Below are positions 1 through 8,008 of a DNA stretch of 64,000 nucleotides, in pieces; the stretch's first letter is position 1; each line of letters begins with the position of its first letter. The DNA is from CAVSIP01 sp963728075. Lineage in GTDB: Bacteria > Actinomycetota > Actinomycetes > JAFAQI01 > DASSKL01. The DNA lies in contig CAVSIP010000004.1 of the NCBI GenBank assembly GCA_963728075.1, positions 248,001 to 312,000 on the forward strand, read 5' to 3'. The notes beneath the pieces were generated by a model that was given only the letters and a program-made list of their open reading frames with translations, was not told where the DNA came from and did no database searches. The position numbers and the translations under genes are program-made.

Positions 1-1
1 C

Positions 2-1042
2 TGGGTGCAGAAGCCGAGCGGGTTCCACCTCGTCCTGACGAACAACGACGTCGTCGACTGCCAGTCGGCACCCGTGGGTGCGAAGGGCACGACGGGCAAC
101 GGGAACGGCACCGGGAGCATCGTGGCCGGCTGTGACGCGGGCCTGGGCAACGTGAACGACCAGATCGTCCAGTCCGACGGAACGAGCAACGTGGCTCGCG
201 TCTACATCGACCCCAACACGGTCGTCAGTGACGACACCAACTTCTCCGTCGTGTGCACCTCGCAGGCGGGGGGCCCGGCCACCTACAACGGGTCGACGGT
301 CTACTGCAACCCGATCGAGGCTGCGGAAGACAGCAGTGGCACCAACCAGGCCCTGCCCGACCTGACCTCCGCGTCGCTGACCATGGCGCCCACGCCGTCC
401 GACAACGACGTCGTGATCGCGTCCTTCGACGCCGGGGCCGGCCTGGACACCCCGCCGGCCTCGAGTGCCCAGCTGTTCCGGGTGACGAAGGCCGACGGTT
501 CCTCCGTTCCCGCGATCGCGATCGCCAAGTTCACGTCGAAGAGCGTGCGGCTGGACTTCCCGCGCGGCACGTTCGTCGGCATGGTGGGCCTGTCGGTGCA
601 GCCGGCCGCCGTGCAGTACACCGACCTCTCCCAGCGGGTGCACGCGAACCAGACCGACGCGGTAGCCGCCACGAGCAACGCCCAGCTCGTCACCGTCACG
701 CCCGGGGAGATCCCGGCGCCCCAGCTGTCCGGGGTGAGCGTGTCGAGCACCGACGGCACCGCGACGTACACGTTCGACCACACGGTGACGTACGCCGGCG
801 GCGCGTTCACCTCGTTCCGGCTCTACCTGGCAGACGGCACCGAGCTCGTCGGCGGAGCCTGCAACGACGTCTCGACGACCAAGAACACGAGCGTCACCTG
901 CTCCAACTACACGCTGAACGGCTCCCCGGCGAGCAAGGCGCAGGTTGCGGCAGCCACGCTCGGGACCATCGACGCCGGCGCCGTCACCGGTCAGGACACC
1001 GGCTACAGCCACAAGAACCCCGAGGGCGCCGAGAAGGTCTGA
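2..1042 (+). CDS. C-terminal part of a secreted beta-rich surface protein (partial)
   Basis: The frame is open through the left edge, so this is the last ~346 codons of a longer gene. The visible part is rich in Ser, Thr, Asp, Gly and Val with short alternating hydrophobic runs and a few cysteines, as in exported proteins made of Ig-like beta-sandwich modules. No SLH repeat, membrane anchor or sorting signal is seen at the C-terminus; any anchoring part must be upstream. Its composition resembles the tail of the S-layer-like protein at 13147-15570, so a role on the cell surface is inferred. It is convergent with the phosphatase gene that ends at 1076. A precise function cannot be given. Confidence 0.7.
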   Translation, partial: WVQKPSGFHLVLTNNDVVDCQSAPVGAKGTTGNGNGTGSIVAGCDAGLGNVNDQIVQSDGTSNVARVYIDPNTVVSDDTNFSVVCTSQAGGPATYNGSTVYCNPIEAAEDSSGTNQALPDLTSASLTMAPTPSDNDVVIASFDAGAGLDTPPASSAQLFRVTKADGSSVPAIAIAKFTSKSVRLDFPRGTFVGMVGLSVQPAAVQYTDLSQRVHANQTDAVAATSNAQLVTVTPGEIPAPQLSGVSVSSTDGTATYTFDHTVTYAGGAFTSFRLYLADGTELVGGACNDVSTTKNTSVTCSNYTLNGSPASKAQVAAATLGTIDAGAVTGQDTGYSHKNPEGAEKV

Positions 1043-1075
1043 CGCCCGGCTCCGGGGACCGGGGGGCAGGTGCCG

Positions 1076-1873
1076 CTAGGACCCCTGGCCGGGTACGTTC
1101 TCCTGGGTGGCCACCCGGCGGCACAGGGCCACGGTGACGTCGTCCGAACCGAGCCCGGGGGCGGAGGCGAGCAGCGCCTCCGCCGCCCCCTGGAAGCCGC
1201 CGGTGACGTGCCCGTCGGCCACGCCGAGCAGCCGGTCCAGACCGGCGTCGATGTCGCGGCGGCTGCCGTCCTCGACCGCGCCGTCGGTGTAGCCGAGCAG
1301 CGTGTCACCCTCGGCGAGGGTGCCGGTGGCCGAGGGCCACTCCGCCTCGTCGAGCACGCCGAGCAGCGGGCCGGCGACCTGCAGCGGGGCCCAGCGGCCC
1401 GAGCCGGCGTGGTAGTGCACGGGCGGCGGGTGGCCGGCCGCGGCGACCCGGAACGACCCGGTCTCCAGCTCGATGCTCACGTGCACGGCGGTCGCGAACC
1501 CGTCGTCCCAGCCGGTCCGCAGCAGGTGGGCGTTGAGCGCGGGGAACATCTGCGTCGGGCCGACGACCCCGAGCAGCCCGGAGATCGCCCCGGCGAGCAG
1601 CAGCGCCCGCGTACCGGCGGTGTGGCCCTTGCCGGAGACGTCCACGAGGACGAGGTCGAGCCGGCGGCCGCCGTCGGTGAGCGCCGGGACGATGAGGTCG
1701 CCACCGAGGCGGTCCCCGCCGGCGGCGGCGGACGCCAGCTGCAGCTCCCAGCCGGCCGGCAGGGCGGGCGGGGTGGCGATGGTCTTCAGCTGCTCGTGCA
1801 GGTCCACGAGCAGGCCTTCGGGCGAACGGCGCGGACTGCGGCGCCGCCCGAAAGGAGAAGTCGTCACAGTCAC
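1076..1873 (-). CDS. SpoIIE-type PP2C serine/threonine phosphatase
   Basis: 265 aa. The PP2C/SpoIIE metal-binding pattern is clear: GGDRLGGDLIVP, then VLVDVSGKGHTAG, a central AAGHPPPV, a GYTDGAVE stretch and a C-terminal DDVTVALCRR. This family dephosphorylates anti-sigma-factor antagonists or similar regulators in the cytoplasm. No PAS, GAF, receiver or membrane segment precedes the domain, so the sensing partner must be another protein. The GTG at 1873 is chosen because AAAAGGAG lies 10 bases upstream (1884-1891); longer frames would run into the kinase gene. It lies downstream of the P-loop kinase on the same strand with a 62-base gap. Confidence 0.85.
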   Translation of the reverse strand: MTVTTSPFGRRRSPRRSPEGLLVDLHEQLKTIATPPALPAGWELQLASAAAGGDRLGGDLIVPALTDGGRRLDLVLVDVSGKGHTAGTRALLLAGAISGLLGVVGPTQMFPALNAHLLRTGWDDGFATAVHVSIELETGSFRVAAAGHPPPVHYHAGSGRWAPLQVAGPLLGVLDEAEWPSATGTLAEGDTLLGYTDGAVEDGSRRDIDAGLDRLLGVADGHVTGGFQGAAEALLASAPGLGSDDVTVALCRRVATQENVPGQGS

Positions 1874-1935
1874 GACGAGGAGGCTCCTTTTGCGGGGGTC
1901 GGGGCCGCACCGCTGCTCGACGACCGGCCTCCAGC

Positions 1936-2508
1936 CTAACCTGCGAAATCGCCGCCCGTAATGGGAAAGTTCGCTCTGTCCTGGACCGGATCGCGGGCGA
2001 AGAACTCCTCCTCGCGCGCCAGCCAGTCGACCAGCTGGGGCAGCCGCTCCCGGCCGTACGCGTCCAGCCCGCGGCGCAGCCGTACCTTCCGCGGGGCCTC
2101 GACCCAGGCGATCGCCGCGTACCGGTCGGCGGCCGCCCGCCGGGCGCAGCCGACCCCCTCCACGACGACGAACTCCGCCGGTGCGATCTCGTGCCAGCCC
2201 GCCAGCCCGGTGCCGAGCGGGTCGCCCGCCCAGTCGCGTACGCGGAACCGCGCGCTGCGGCCCTCGGCCAGCGGCGCGAGCGCCTCCCGCTCGAACCGGT
2301 CCCACCAGTCGTGCAGCGTCCCCCAGAACAGGAACCCGTCCACCGACAGCACCGGCGCGTCGTCCAGCTCGGCGGCCAGCGTGCGGGCGAACGTCGACTT
2401 GCCCGCCCGCACCCGGCCGTCCACCGCGACGAGCCGCGGCACCGGGCGGTCGCTGTCCCGTACGGCGGCCGCGACGCGTCCGGCGTCCGGCGCCGGGTCG
2501 GTGGCCAT
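1936..2508 (-). CDS. uridine kinase-like P-loop NTPase
   Basis: 190 aa. Walker A is GRVRAGKS at residues 31-38 near the N-terminus, preceded by the strand LVAVD. A likely acceptor-side segment is VLSVDGFLFWGTLHDWWDRF, and FVVVEGVGCARR resembles the Walker B-like strand of uridine kinase and phosphoribulokinase-type enzymes. The family phosphorylates nucleosides or other small hydroxyl compounds; the true substrate cannot be assigned. It is divergent from azlC with 38 bases between starts and is followed by the SpoIIE phosphatase on the same strand. Confidence 0.75.
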   Translation of the reverse strand: MATDPAPDAGRVAAAVRDSDRPVPRLVAVDGRVRAGKSTFARTLAAELDDAPVLSVDGFLFWGTLHDWWDRFEREALAPLAEGRSARFRVRDWAGDPLGTGLAGWHEIAPAEFVVVEGVGCARRAAADRYAAIAWVEAPRKVRLRRGLDAYGRERLPQLVDWLAREEEFFARDPVQDRANFPITGGDFAG

Positions 2509-2533
2509 GCCGACACTGTAGGCAGCGGCGCCG

Positions 2534-2539
2534 TACGGT
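2534..2539 (+). promoter_or_regulatory. TACGGT -10 box close to azlC start
   Basis: TACGGT ends 7 bases before the azlC GTG at 2547 and no Shine-Dalgarno fits between them. This spacing predicts transcription beginning at or next to the start codon (leaderless mRNA). No clear -35 box was seen. Confidence 0.45.
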
Positions 2540-2546
2540 TCCCGGT

Positions 2547-3206
2547 GTGCCCGACCCCGCCCGGACGCGCCTCACCCGCGACGCGCTCGGCATCGGCGTC
2601 GCGGTGGGGACCTACGGGCTGTCGTTCGGGGCGATCGCGACCTCGGCGGGGCTGTCGGTCGCGCAGGCCTGCGCCCTGTCGCTGCTCGCCTTCACCGGCG
2701 CCTCGCAGTTCGCGCTCGTCGGCGTGCTCGGCGGCGGCGGGGGAGCGGCCGCGGGGGTGGCGACCGCGCTGCTGCTCGGCAGCCGCAACGCGCTGTACGG
2801 CGTCCGGCTCGCGGGCACGCTGCGGCTCGCGGGGTGGCGGCGCGCGGTCGGCGCGCAAGTGGTCATCGACGAGACCACCGCGATGACGCTCGCCCAGCCC
2901 GACCCGGCGGACGCGCGGCGGGCGTTCTGGCTGACCGCGGCGGCGGTGTACGGGTTCTGGAACGTGGCCACCGTGGTGGGCGCGTACGCCGGCGCGGTGC
3001 TCTCCGACCCGCGGGTGCTCGGCCTCGACGCGGCGGTGCCCGCGGCGTTCCTCGCCCTGCTGTGGCCGCGGCTCGCCGGCCGGCCCGAGCGCGCCGTCGC
3101 CGCCGGGGCGGTCGCCGTCGCGGTCGCGCTCACCCCGGTCACGCCGGTCGGTGTCCCGGTGCTCGCCGCCGCCGGTGTCGCCCTCGCCCGGGGGGTGCGG
3201 CGGTGA
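2547..3206 (+). CDS. azlC: AzlC family permease (branched-chain amino acid export)
   Basis: 219 aa hydrophobic protein with several membrane helices. The family hallmark is present: a helix around GTYGLSFGAIATSAGLS, then LLAFTGASQFALVGVL and LLGSRNALYGVRLA. AzlC is the larger subunit of the AzlCD exporter for branched-chain amino acids and analogues in the cytoplasmic membrane. The GTG at 2547 gives a normal family start. Its stop overlaps the next start by 4 bases (GTGA at 3203), so AzlC and AzlD are probably translated together. Confidence 0.88.
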   Translation: MPDPARTRLTRDALGIGVAVGTYGLSFGAIATSAGLSVAQACALSLLAFTGASQFALVGVLGGGGGAAAGVATALLLGSRNALYGVRLAGTLRLAGWRRAVGAQVVIDETTAMTLAQPDPADARRAFWLTAAAVYGFWNVATVVGAYAGAVLSDPRVLGLDAAVPAAFLALLWPRLAGRPERAVAAGAVAVAVALTPVTPVGVPVLAAAGVALARGVRR

Positions 3207-3505
3207 CGGTGTGGCTGGCGGTGGTGGGGACGAGCGTGGGCTGCTACCTGCTCAAGCTGGCGGGGCTGTCGCTGCCCCGGCGCCTGCTCGTCCGGTCCGC
3301 CGTCCAGCGGGTCGCCGGGCTGCTGCCCGTCGCGCTGCTGGCCGCGCTGGTCGCCGTGCAGACGGTCGCGACCGGGCGACACCTGCAGGCCGACGCGCGG
3401 CTGCCCGCCCTCGCCGTCGCGCTGGTGCTCGTCGTGGTGCGCGCGCCGTTCCTCGCGGTGGTCGCCGCAGCGGCCGGTACGGCCGCCGGCCTGCGCCTGC
3501 TGTGA
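3203..3505 (+). CDS. azlD: AzlD domain protein (branched-chain amino acid export partner)
   Basis: 100 aa, almost entirely hydrophobic, with three to four predicted membrane segments and the AzlD pattern GCYLLKLAGLSLPRRLL followed by LLPVALLAALVAVQ. It is the small partner of AzlC. The start GTG overlaps the azlC stop (GTGA). A hairpin followed by TTT lies just after the stop. Confidence 0.85.
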   Translation: MTVWLAVVGTSVGCYLLKLAGLSLPRRLLVRSAVQRVAGLLPVALLAALVAVQTVATGRHLQADARLPALAVALVLVVVRAPFLAVVAAAAGTAAGLRLL

Positions 3506-3511
3506 GCCCGG

Positions 3512-3549
3512 CGGACCCTCCCGCCACCGAGACGGCGCGGGGTCCGTTT
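3512..3549 (+). terminator. probable terminator after azlCD
   Basis: CGGACCC at 3512-3518 pairs with GGGTCCG at 3540-3546 and is followed by TTTC. A short inner GCC/GGC pairing is possible. It begins 7 bases after the azlD stop. Confidence 0.5.
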
Positions 3550-3597
3550 CGCGCATAAGGCCTCAATGATCCGGTGCAGCGTGCCGAGACACAACTC

Positions 3598-5808
3598 GTG
3601 CGAACCAGAGTGGCCTCCGTCGTTGCAGGGCTCGCCGTCACGGCGTCTGTCGCGCTCCCCGCGCAGGCGGCGCTGGCGACGCCCCCGCGACGTCCCGGGC
3701 CGCCGACGCAGGCGCTGCTGAAGCTCGCGGACGCCCCCGGGGCGCGCGCGGCAGTCGCGGCGTACGCACGGTCGCACGGCCTGCGGATCGTCCAGAACGG
3801 TCCGGGGTTCGTCGTCGTCGAGGGGGAGACGACGGACGCCGCGGCCGCCTTCGACACCCGCCCCGGCGGCCGGCCGCTCGTCCCGCACGGGCTGGCCGGC
3901 CGGGTCAGCGACGTCGTGGGCCTGGACAACCGCAGGCTGTTCCACGCCCACGCCGTCCCCGGCTACAGCGGCGGCGACGTCCGGGCGGCGTACGACACCA
4001 CGACCGGTACCGGCGGCGCGGGCATCACCGTCGCCACCGTGCAGTTCTCCGGCTGGACGTCCGGCGACCTGCAGACCTACGCCTCCGGCGCGGGCATCAC
4101 CCTGGCGCCGAACCAGGTCACGACCATCGGCGTCGCCGGCGCCGACCCGACCGCCCGCGACGGTGACGGCGACGTCGAGGTCGCCATGGACGTCGAGGCG
4201 ATCCTCGGTATCGCGCCGAAGGCCAAGCAGCGGGTGTACGTCGCGCCCAACAGCGGCACCGGCGCGGTCGCGGCGTACCAGCAGGTCCTCGCCGACGTGA
4301 AGGCCGGCCTCGTGCAGGTCGTCTCCGAGTCGTGGGGCTCCTGCGAGTCCGACACCGGCTCGTACTGGATGAGCCAGATGGGCCAGGTCATCGACCAGAT
4401 CGTGCAGGCGGGCGCGACGTTCTTCGCCTCCAGCGGCGACCAGGGCGCGTACGCCTGCTACACCTCCAGCGGCAGCATCGACACCTCCCGCCCGTCGGTG
4501 AACTTCCCCGCGTCGCGGCCCACGGTCGTCGGCGTCGGCGGCACCGCGCTGCGCCAGACGAGCAGCGGATGGTCGGAGACCGGCTGGGCCGGCTCCGGCG
4601 GGGGGCAGAGCAGCACGTACGCCCGGCCCGCCTACCAGGCGAACACCGGCCTGGCCGGCAGCGGGCGGCTCGTCCCCGACGTGTCCGCCGACGCGTACGC
4701 GCAGACCGGCATGGGCATCTACGTCGGCCGTGCCGGCGGCTGGATGCTCGGTGGCGGCACCAGCCTGGCCGCGCCGATCTGGGCCGGCTCGCTGGCGGTC
4801 ACGCTGGCCAACGCCGGGCGGACGACCGGGATCGGTGACATCCACGACAAGCTGTACGCGAACGCCTCCGCGTTGCGCGACGTGACTTCCGGCGGCGGGT
4901 CGGTGTTCACCGCCTCGACCGGCTACGACGAGGTGACGGGGCTCGGCAGCCCGCTGTGGTCGAAGCTCGGGTCCGCACTGCTGGCCAGTACCGCGCCCCC
5001 GCCGGCGCCGTCCAGCGGTGGCGGCACCAGCACGACCACGGCCAGCCAGGACCCGTCGGCCACCAGCCCGCCGCCGGACTCGACCAGCCCACCGCCGTCG
5101 ACCACCAGCCCGAGCCCCACGCCGAGCCCGACGCCGCCGCCGTCGAGCACCAGCCCGACGCCGCCCCCGCCGGCCGACCCGACGCCGCGGACGACCGCTG
5201 ACTCCTGCCCCGACGGGTCCGTGCCCCGCGCCGGCTTCACCGACATCCCCGCCGGTGACGGCTTCGCCGGCACGATCGACTGCGTGGTCTGGTGGGGCGT
5301 CGCGCGGGGGGTGAGCCCGACGGCGTACCGGCCGGGGCACGCGATCACCCGCGCGCAGATGGCCGCGTTCGTCGCCCGGCTCGTCACGCACAGCGGCGGC
5401 ACCCTGCCCAGCAGCCCGCCGGACGCGTTCCGGGACGACGACCAGAGCCCGCTGCAGCTGCAGATCAACCAGCTGGCGGCCGTCGGGGTCGTCCACGGCA
5501 CGGGCCCCGGCACGTTCGCCCCGAACAGCCCGGTCACCCGCGCGCAGATGGCCTCGTTCCTGGCCCGCGCGTACGCGTACCGCACCTCCGTCGACCTGCC
5601 TGCCGGCGGCGCGTACTTCGACGACGTGTCCGGCAACCCGCACGAGGCCGACATCGACGCGGTCGCGGCCGCCGGCCTCGCCGGCGGGTACGGCGACGGC
5701 ACGTACCGCCCGAACACCGCGGTGACCCGCGAGCAGATGTCGGCGTTCGTCGCCCGCCTGCTCGACCTGCTCGTCGCCGACAGCTACAGCAGCCCTCCGT
5801 CGTCGTAG
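3598..5808 (+). CDS. SLH-anchored sedolisin (S53) serine-carboxyl protease
   Basis: 736 aa from the GTG at 3598; a GTG at 3574 in the same frame would add 8 residues, and neither has a strong ribosome site. A signal peptide (VRTRVASVVAGLAVTASVAL) is followed by a pro-region and an S53 protease. The catalytic Glu and Asp are in EVAMD (E194, D198), the oxyanion Asp in SSGDQG (D281) and the nucleophile in GGTSLAAP (S389). The Pro/Thr/Ser-rich linker starts near residue 465 and three SLH repeats fill about 536-736, with TRAQMAAF, TRAQMASF and TREQMSAF marking each. It should be exported, self-processed and held to the cell-wall polymer by the SLH repeats. S53 enzymes are typically active at acidic pH. 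Confidence 0.9.
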   Translation: MRTRVASVVAGLAVTASVALPAQAALATPPRRPGPPTQALLKLADAPGARAAVAAYARSHGLRIVQNGPGFVVVEGETTDAAAAFDTRPGGRPLVPHGLAGRVSDVVGLDNRRLFHAHAVPGYSGGDVRAAYDTTTGTGGAGITVATVQFSGWTSGDLQTYASGAGITLAPNQVTTIGVAGADPTARDGDGDVEVAMDVEAILGIAPKAKQRVYVAPNSGTGAVAAYQQVLADVKAGLVQVVSESWGSCESDTGSYWMSQMGQVIDQIVQAGATFFASSGDQGAYACYTSSGSIDTSRPSVNFPASRPTVVGVGGTALRQTSSGWSETGWAGSGGGQSSTYARPAYQANTGLAGSGRLVPDVSADAYAQTGMGIYVGRAGGWMLGGGTSLAAPIWAGSLAVTLANAGRTTGIGDIHDKLYANASALRDVTSGGGSVFTASTGYDEVTGLGSPLWSKLGSALLASTAPPPAPSSGGGTSTTTASQDPSATSPPPDSTSPPPSTTSPSPTPSPTPPPSSTSPTPPPPADPTPRTTADSCPDGSVPRAGFTDIPAGDGFAGTIDCVVWWGVARGVSPTAYRPGHAITRAQMAAFVARLVTHSGGTLPSSPPDAFRDDDQSPLQLQINQLAAVGVVHGTGPGTFAPNSPVTRAQMASFLARAYAYRTSVDLPAGGAYFDDVSGNPHEADIDAVAAAGLAGGYGDGTYRPNTAVTREQMSAFVARLLDLLVADSYSSPPSS

Positions 5809-5822
5809 GGCCGGCACCCTCC

Positions 5823-5868
5823 CGAGCTGCGGGCATGTCCCCTTCTAGCGGGACATGCCCGCAGCTCG
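5823..5868. repeat. dispersed palindrome, copy A
   Basis: A perfect 19-base inverted repeat (5823-5841 with 5850-5868) around the 8-base loop CTTCTAGC. The core TGCGGGCATGTCCC / GGGACATGCCCGCA recurs at 10381-10432 and 60714-60759. The loop carries CTAG, giving a stop on both strands. It begins 14 bases after the sedolisin stop and could serve as a terminator, but three related copies suggest a repeated element. Confidence 0.8.
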
Positions 5869-6064
5869 CGGCGTGATCCCCTGGGTCTGGTACGCGGTGT
5901 CACAGCCCGGCTGCCACAGCGTGGCGATGGCGTCCTGGTCCCGGTCGAGGTAGCCACGCCGTCCGTGGTCGTCGTCGCCCGTCGCCGGCTGGTAGTACCA
6001 GGAGAAGCCGTACGGGGCGCAGCCCCCGTGCCCGCGCCCGCACGACGTGCTCGCCCGGTGCCAT
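5845..6064 (-). pseudogene. possible small gene or C-terminal remnant (frameshifted)
   Basis: On the minus strand a frame with coding-like composition ends at a stop inside palindrome A. Its last ~60 residues include APYGFSWYYQPATGDDDHG and DAIATLWQPGCDTAYQTQG, unusually rich in aromatic and acidic residues for a chance GC-rich frame. Upstream, an ATG at 6064 with a GAGGCGGG ribosome site opens a neighbouring frame (MAPGEHVVRARARG) that would join it by a one-base shift near 6025-6030. This could be a small gene with an indel or the relic of a larger one. The family is not recognised. Apart from palindrome A, nothing else is seen between 5809 and 6174. Confidence 0.3.
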
Positions 6065-6174
6065 CCCGCCTCACTCCGCCGTCGACCGTTGCTGTCCTGT
6101 CGGGGGAAGGCCTCCAGTTCGTGCCCGGGATGCCGAAGAACAGGGCGTCCCGTTCCCTCGCCTGGAGATGCTTC

Positions 6175-7608
6175 GTGAACTCACGCGCCCTCAACGCGCT
6201 TGGCGTCGCCGCCGCCGTCCTCGTCGCCACCGGCACTGCGCTGCTCGCGACGGACGCCACCGCGGGGACCTGCAACAGCCACAGCTACGCCATCGACTCC
6301 CCGGCTGCGGGCGCGACCGTGTCCGGCACGGTGACCCTCGCCGCGCACCGGACCGCCGAGGCCACCGGCTCCGGCGTTGCGGACTTCACCGTCGACGGCA
6401 CGGTCGTCGCCGGGACCACGTACACGTCCACCGGCGGCTACACCGGCAGCTGGGACTCCAGCCAGGCCGGCGACGGCAGCCACACGATCGGGCTGGTCTA
6501 CCGCGCCACCAGCGGCAGCGGCGTCGGCGACTGCCCGGCCGGCACGGCGGCCGCCGACCCGGTGACCGTGAGCGTGTCCAACGGGCCGCCGGCGACGCTC
6601 GACCAGCAGACGCTGACCGCGGCCGGCAGCACCGCCACGGCCACGGCGACGAGCACCAGCCCGAGCGGTGCGGCGCTGACCACCACCATCACCGGCGGCT
6701 CGGCCACCGTCGGCTGGTACGCCGGTGCGCCGTCGAGCCCCTCGCTGGTCACGGCCAGCGGCTCGTACTTCGACGTCTGGGCCGACCCGGCGGCCACCCC
6801 GTCGCAGATCACGCTGACGGTGCCCGCGGCGGGAGCGAACGCGCTGAGCTGGTACGACACGGCGACCGGGAAGTGGGTGCCGGTCGTGGGGGTGACCGGT
6901 ACGGACGGCAGCCTCACGGTGACGCTGTCCGCGTCGTCGGTGCCGTCCATCGCCGACCTGACCGGTACGGCCTTCGCGCTCGTCGCGCTGCCCGCCGGCG
7001 ACATCTCGGTCGCCTGCGCCACCGCCGGCGGTCCGGGCTTCGCGGACATGGCCGGTGACGTGCACGCCGCAGCGGCGAGCTGCCTGGCCGCGTACGGGAT
7101 CGCCAAGGGCACGGGGGCGACCACCTTCGCGCCGACCGCCACGGTCACGCGTGCGCAGGTGGCGGAGTTCCTCGCCCGCCTGCTCGCCAAGGCAGGCGTC
7201 ACGCTGCCGGCCGTGTCGTCGTCGCCGTTCGCCGACGTCCCGCTCGACGTCGCGCACGCGACCGCCGTCGTCCAGCTCGCCGAGCTCGGCGTCGTCAAGG
7301 GCACGTCGGCCGACCGGTTCAACCCGGGTGGCACGGTGAGCCGGGCGCAGATGGCGAGCCTGCTCGTCCGCGCGCTCGAGAAGGCGTCGGGCACCGCCCT
7401 GACGGCGGCCGGCACCCGGTTCGGTGACGTGGCCGGTGACGTCCACGCCGGTGACATCGCGAAGCTCGCGACCGCCGGCATCGCCCAGGGGGTGACCGCC
7501 ACCCAGTTCGCGCCGAACCGGGCGGTCCTGCGGGACCAGATGGCCACGTTCCTGGCCCGCGGCCTGAGCCGGCTGGTGGCGAGCGGTTCGGTGCCCCTGC
7601 TGCGGTAG
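6175..7608 (+). CDS. SLH-domain surface protein with Ig-like N-terminal part
   Basis: 477 aa from the GTG at 6175, chosen because GGAG lies 7 bases upstream (6164-6167) and because it gives a clean signal peptide (NSRALNALGVAAAVLVATG). Residues ~35-140 look like an Ig-like module that starts YAIDSPAAGATVSGTVTL, similar to bacterial Big-type domains. A Thr/Ser/Ala-rich middle follows. Three SLH repeats occupy about 278-470, marked by TRAQVAEFLARLL, SRAQMASLLVRAL and LRDQMATFLARGL. Expected location is the cell surface, held on the secondary cell-wall polymer. No enzymatic motif was found, so a structural or adhesive role is inferred. Confidence 0.82.
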   Translation: MNSRALNALGVAAAVLVATGTALLATDATAGTCNSHSYAIDSPAAGATVSGTVTLAAHRTAEATGSGVADFTVDGTVVAGTTYTSTGGYTGSWDSSQAGDGSHTIGLVYRATSGSGVGDCPAGTAAADPVTVSVSNGPPATLDQQTLTAAGSTATATATSTSPSGAALTTTITGGSATVGWYAGAPSSPSLVTASGSYFDVWADPAATPSQITLTVPAAGANALSWYDTATGKWVPVVGVTGTDGSLTVTLSASSVPSIADLTGTAFALVALPAGDISVACATAGGPGFADMAGDVHAAAASCLAAYGIAKGTGATTFAPTATVTRAQVAEFLARLLAKAGVTLPAVSSSPFADVPLDVAHATAVVQLAELGVVKGTSADRFNPGGTVSRAQMASLLVRALEKASGTALTAAGTRFGDVAGDVHAGDIAKLATAGIAQGVTATQFAPNRAVLRDQMATFLARGLSRLVASGSVPLLR

Positions 7609-7613
7609 GCCGG

Positions 7614-7680
7614 ACGAGAGCGGCCGTCTCGGGTGCTAGGAGGCCTTCGCAGAAGGATCACTCGAGGCGGCCGCTCTCGT
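7614..7680. terminator. long stem-loop after the SLH protein
   Basis: ACGAGAGCGGCCG (7614-7626) pairs perfectly with CGGCCGCTCTCGT (7668-7680). Inside, CTCG/CGAG and CCTTC-gca-GAAGG can also pair, giving a branched hairpin. It begins 5 bases after the SLH gene stop and faces a minus-strand gene ending at 7736, so it could end transcription from both sides. Confidence 0.55.
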
Positions 7681-7735
7681 ACTCCAGTGTGTACCCGCGC
7701 GCCCCGGTCGGGGTACCTGTGAAGTGAGCCACTTC

Positions 7736-7963
7736 TTACCCCAAAGCGGGATCTTTCCCCCCGGTGAGCCCGGTCCTCGCCTCGACGAGCAGGGTGCGCA
7801 GCGCTCGCAGCACGGCGCGGCGGCCCTCCAGGACGGTGCGTACGTCGTCAGTGGCGACGGTGAGCAGGTCCTCCACGTCGCTGAGCGGGTCCGCCAGGCA
7901 GGCCAGCAGCGCGTCCAGCTGCTCCCCGCTGAGCCGGACGCTCACCTCGTCGTTGTGGGCCAC
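7736..7963 (-). CDS. small hypothetical protein
   Basis: 75 aa from the GTG at 7963, preceded at good spacing by the strong ribosome site GGGAGGGGGAG; a second GTG 6 bases upstream overlaps that site and is less likely. The product is Leu- and Asp-rich, predicted to be helical (SGEQLDALLACLADPLSD), with no signal or membrane segment. The family is not recognised. It is followed by a short inverted repeat GAAGTG-agc-CACTTC around 7721-7735. It lies immediately downstream of the GH25 gene on the same strand. Confidence 0.5.
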   Translation of the reverse strand: MAHNDEVSVRLSGEQLDALLACLADPLSDVEDLLTVATDDVRTVLEGRRAVLRALRTLLVEARTGLTGGKDPALG

Positions 7964-8008
7964 GTGCACCTCCCCCTCCCGGGATCACCGTCGCACGCGG
8001 CCGCCGCG

